Source: Sulfurospirillaceae bacterium
Lineage (GTDB): Bacteria; Campylobacterota; Campylobacteria; Campylobacterales; Sulfurospirillaceae
DNA: 7,917 nucleotides
Direction of reading: 5' to 3'
Assembly (NCBI GenBank): GCA_028705785.1
Contig: JAQWCT010000122.1
Span: forward strand, 1 to 7,917
In this document: positions 5,184 to 7,917 of the stretch, piece after piece
Position numbering within the stretch: the first letter of the stretch is position 1
Layout: each line of letters begins with the position of its first letter
Made by a program: the position numbers and the translations under genes
Notes under the pieces: model-generated
What the model saw: only the letters and a program-made list of their open reading frames with translations
What the model was told of the DNA's origin: nothing
The model's database searches: none

Positions 5184-7121
5184 ATGACAACTATTATTAG
5201 CTTAATGAAACAAGTCCCACTCCCTTCTCAAATGAGAATGGGCGAAGATGGACTGATGGATAGAACCAAAGCCAAGTCAATTATCAATGTTGATTGTTCA
5301 TTTGCACTTGAAGCAGGATTGCAACTTAAAAGTATGATGAAAGGGGCAAAACTTATCGTCTGTTCGATGGGACCACCCTCTTTTGAACAATCGTTAAAAA
5401 CAGCCATTTCTATGGGCTATGATGAAGCGTATTTGCTCTCCGATAGAAGACTCGGAGGTTCAGATACTTTTACCACCGGTTTTGCTCTTTCTCGGATGCT
5501 TAAGCATTTGGGGTTTGGAAAAGGATTGAACGAAGATTTTATCGTTGTTGCAGGTCGTCAAACCAGCGATGGTGACACTGCGCATGTTCCCTCTCAAGTA
5601 GCTGAAAACCTAGGCATTCCTCAAGCAACTTTCTTGGAAAATGTTGAATTCAAAAACTCCACGATTATCGCACGCCGTATTATCGAGGGAGGCTATCAAA
5701 TGCTTAAACTCCCCATCCCTTGCACGCTTTCATTTACGCCAACAGGTATTCCTCCACGCCGTCCTACTTTAAGTGGAGCAGTGAAAGCAAGGAATACGCA
5801 AGTGACGGTATTTAATACAGACGATATCCATTTAGAGGATTCTCAAATTGGACTTTTGGGTTCTCCTACCATCGTGGCAAAAGTCAGTAGTATCCGCAGC
5901 GAGAGAGCGCCCATCATCATGAGTCAGGGGCATAGTGGTGAAGAGCTTGTAAAAGATTTGATGAAAAATATGAAATCGGGTAAAAATAGTCTCGAAGCTA
6001 TCTCTAAAAAAGAAGCCAAAAAAGTTGAAATGCCCTCAGATTCCGAAAAGGTAGACTTTAGAAATGGGGCAAGCGGTATTTTAACATGGGCAGAAGTGGC
6101 AAATGGCAAGCTTTCACGACCATCATTAGAGCTATTAACGCCAGCGGTCAATTTAGCGCACTCTTTAGAAGAGGGAACGAAAGTTAGAACACTTTTGATA
6201 GGTTCAAATGTTCAAGAACTCGCCAAAGAGCTGATTTATCATGGAAGTGATGAGGTCATCATTGTTGATGATGCGAGGCTACAAGAATATAGAATCCTTC
6301 TTTTTTCTTCTATCTTTGCACAAGTCATTAAAGCGTATAAACCTGAAATTGCACTCTTCGCAGCAACAACAGCAGGAAGAGAACTCGCCCCTCGAATTGG
6401 TGTTAAAACCAAAAGTGGCGTAACGGCTGATTGTACAGCGCTTGAAATTGGCGAACATCGAGATAATAAGAAAAAGATTGTGTATGCACCCATCTTGGAA
6501 TCGCGTAGACCAACTTATGGTGAATCCAAACTGGCTACCATTATTGGATTTGTCTGTCCTCAGATTTCAACGGCTCGTGCGGGAACTTTTGAAGTGCCTA
6601 AAAGAGATGAAGAAAAAGAGGGCTTGATAACGCCTTTTACGCCTGAATTAAATGAGCAAGATTTTGTGACCGAGATTTTAGAGACGCATCGAGGAGAGGG
6701 TGGACTTTCTAGCCTTTTTGAAGCCGATGTGATTGTTACAGGAGGCAGAGGCGCACTTAGCGATGATATGATACTTATTAAAGAGCTTGCATCAGCACTT
6801 AATACACAAGGTGTTAAGTGTGAATGGGCATCAAGTAGGCCAGTCGTAGACTTGGGCGTGTGCGAGTATGCAAGGCAGATAGGGCAGACGGGAAAAACTG
6901 TTCGACCAAAGGTTTATATCGCCGTAGGTGTTTCGGGAGCCATTCAGCATATTGTGGGTATGAAAGAGTCAGAGTCGATTATCGCCATCAATAAAAATGC
7001 CAAAGAGTCTATTTTTGCTAATGCCGATTTTGGCATTGTGGGTGAGTATGAGGATATACTTCCAGCATTAATTAAAGAAGTAAAAAACGGGTTCGTATTT
7101 GGACTGGATAAGGATAAGTAG
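5184..7121 (+). CDS. Fused electron transfer flavoprotein EtfB-EtfA
   Basis: The protein has 645 residues. Residues 1-255 are EtfB: it opens MTTIISLMKQVPLPSQ, and 122-147 (VAGRQTSDGDTAHVPSQVAENL onward) forms the nucleotide-binding loop. A Lys-rich linker of about 40 residues (256-295) leads into EtfA (296-645). The EtfA C-terminus carries the FAD-binding signature: SSRPVVD (550-556), GQTGKTVRPKVYIAVGVSGAIQH (567-589), AINKNAKESIF and ADFGIVGEYEDILPAL. ETF is normally a two-subunit soluble carrier moving electrons from dehydrogenases to ETF-QO; here both halves are one chain. The DGDTA motif resembles EtfB of anaerobic, bifurcation-type ETFs more than the DDxxQ form of mitochondrial EtfB. The start at 5184 fits the family and has AAAGG seven bases upstream. 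The earlier in-frame ATG at 5142 would overlap the ETF-QO gene and add 14 unrelated residues. The nfnA-like gene follows after 1 bp. Confidence 0.93.
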   Translation: MTTIISLMKQVPLPSQMRMGEDGLMDRTKAKSIINVDCSFALEAGLQLKSMMKGAKLIVCSMGPPSFEQSLKTAISMGYDEAYLLSDRRLGGSDTFTTGFALSRMLKHLGFGKGLNEDFIVVAGRQTSDGDTAHVPSQVAENLGIPQATFLENVEFKNSTIIARRIIEGGYQMLKLPIPCTLSFTPTGIPPRRPTLSGAVKARNTQVTVFNTDDIHLEDSQIGLLGSPTIVAKVSSIRSERAPIIMSQGHSGEELVKDLMKNMKSGKNSLEAISKKEAKKVEMPSDSEKVDFRNGASGILTWAEVANGKLSRPSLELLTPAVNLAHSLEEGTKVRTLLIGSNVQELAKELIYHGSDEVIIVDDARLQEYRILLFSSIFAQVIKAYKPEIALFAATTAGRELAPRIGVKTKSGVTADCTALEIGEHRDNKKKIVYAPILESRRPTYGESKLATIIGFVCPQISTARAGTFEVPKRDEEKEGLITPFTPELNEQDFVTEILETHRGEGGLSSLFEADVIVTGGRGALSDDMILIKELASALNTQGVKCEWASSRPVVDLGVCEYARQIGQTGKTVRPKVYIAVGVSGAIQHIVGMKESESIIAINKNAKESIFANADFGIVGEYEDILPALIKEVKNGFVFGLDKDK

Positions 7122-7122
7122 C

Positions 7123-7917
7123 ATGTTTGAAATAATGAAAAAAGAGTATCTTGCAAGCAATATTTTATCGATGGATATTAAAGCACCAAGATTAGCACAA
7201 AAAGCGATGCCCGGACAATTTTTGATTGTCAAAACGGATGAATTTGGTGAGAGAATTCCTTTGACTATTTGCGATTATGACAAAGAATTTGGAACGATTA
7301 ATATTGTTTTTCAAGTGGTAGGTAAAAGTACCCAAGATATGGAAGTTCTCGAAGTAGGGGATTATTTTCAAGATGTCGTAGGTCCTTTGGGACAGATGAG
7401 TGAGTTTATCCACCAAGATATAGAAACCCTTAAAAAAGAACGATTTGTCTTTATCGCTGGAGGTGTTGGAACGGCTCCAGTCTATCCACAAGTGAAATGG
7501 TTTGTGGATAATGGACTCGATGTGGATGTTATTATTGGGGCACGAAGTCAAGATTTGTTGATTTTAGAAAAAGAGTTTAGGGCATTGACGCCAAATGTGC
7601 ATATCTGTACCGATGATGGCTCGTATGGTTTACATGGCAATGTTACCAATCTGCTAGAAAAACTTTTTAACGAAGGTAAACATTTTACCCATGCGGTGGC
7701 TATTGGGCCGATGATTATGATGAAGTTTGCAACGCTGATGGCAAAAAAACTAGGCATTCCTACGACGGTGAGTTTAAATCCTTTAATGGTAGATGGTACG
7801 GGTATGTGTGGGGCATGTAGGGTTGTTATCGATGGTGAAGTCAAATTTGCCTGTGTGGATGGTCCTGAATTTGACGGCCATCAGGTAGACTGGGCCATAG
7901 CCGCCATGCGGGCGCGG
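7123..7917 (+). CDS. NfnA/SudB-type FAD and [2Fe-2S] subunit of NAD(P)H:ferredoxin oxidoreductase (3' truncated)
   Basis: The visible 265 residues run off the window without a stop, and most of the usual 270-290 residues are present. The ferredoxin-reductase FAD domain is at the N-terminus (PGQFLIV, then RIPLTICDYD at 44-53). The NAD(P)-binding domain has AGGVGTAPVYPQVKWF (112-127) and AIGPMIMMKFATLMAKKLGIPT (193-214). The [2Fe-2S] section is LNPLMVDGTGMCGACRV with Cys229 and Cys232, then FACVDGPEFDGH with Cys244. This closing block is diagnostic of NfnA/SudB rather than of PyrK, whose cysteine pattern differs. In Nfn enzymes this subunit works with a GltD-like NfnB/SudA in reversible NADH/NADPH/ferredoxin exchange; NfnB should be the next gene, outside the window. 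AAGGA (7110-7114) lies eight bases before the ATG. Near-contact with etfBA puts it in the ETF operon, which is an unusual pairing. Confidence 0.9.
   Translation, partial: MFEIMKKEYLASNILSMDIKAPRLAQKAMPGQFLIVKTDEFGERIPLTICDYDKEFGTINIVFQVVGKSTQDMEVLEVGDYFQDVVGPLGQMSEFIHQDIETLKKERFVFIAGGVGTAPVYPQVKWFVDNGLDVDVIIGARSQDLLILEKEFRALTPNVHICTDDGSYGLHGNVTNLLEKLFNEGKHFTHAVAIGPMIMMKFATLMAKKLGIPTTVSLNPLMVDGTGMCGACRVVIDGEVKFACVDGPEFDGHQVDWAIAAMRAR

Noticed and set aside
3515..7121. Reading the ETF genes as fused fixCX plus fixAB of a bifurcating Fix complex
   Set aside because: The C-terminal block CVHCKTCDIK to ITWMTPYGGDGP is the ETF-QO form and not the FixX form, and the length is that of ETF-QO. A functional similarity remains possible.
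7888..7917. GC-rich final bases, possibly a junction or foreign sequence
   Set aside because: The frame stays open and follows directly from a conserved NfnA ending. The stretch is too short to infer anything.

Overview
The window is AT-rich, densely packed and entirely plus-strand. It fits a Campylobacterota chromosome, most likely Sulfurospirillum or a close relative. That assignment rests on protein style and gene content (a multi-cluster ferredoxin ending in a zinc-ribbon-like Cys pair, YceI, pirin, a DUF4405-like membrane protein, a fused EtfBA and an NfnA/SudB-type subunit). It is a judgement from memory, not a database match. No rRNA, tRNA, CRISPR array, transposase or clear intrinsic terminator was seen.

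Region 1 (1-1010). The end of an unidentified gene is followed immediately by a gene for a multi-[4Fe-4S] ferredoxin-like protein. The first codons of the ferredoxin gene look damaged. A well-placed ATG at 110 runs into a stop in the wrong frame, and the long frame opens only at a TTG at 123, part-way through what should be an N-terminal Fe-S domain.

Region 2 (1011-2858). A MarR-family repressor, a secreted YceI-like protein and a pirin form a compact unit. A near-ideal sigma70 promoter precedes marR, and a palindrome (core TACTAATTAGTA) fills its spacer. The same palindrome recurs just upstream of yceI. This points to an autoregulated, probably stress- or electrophile-responsive operon.

Region 3 (2859-3421). 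A small three-helix membrane protein with two histidines in one helix, possibly haem-binding, sits behind its own TATAAT box.

Region 4 (3422-7917). A tight operon encodes ETF:quinone oxidoreductase, a single-chain EtfB-EtfA fusion, and the start of an NfnA/SudB-type FAD/[2Fe-2S] subunit that runs off the window. Together they suggest a flavin-based route between NAD(P)H or ferredoxin, an electron-transfer flavoprotein and the quinone pool. No acyl-CoA dehydrogenase is visible, so the ETF electron donor is unknown from this window.

The least expected signal is the 10-bp palindrome TTACATGTAA, present five times, always inside genes and in two reading frames. One copy is the centre of a perfect 24-bp palindrome at the start of the pirin gene. 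It may be a genome-wide iterated palindrome.
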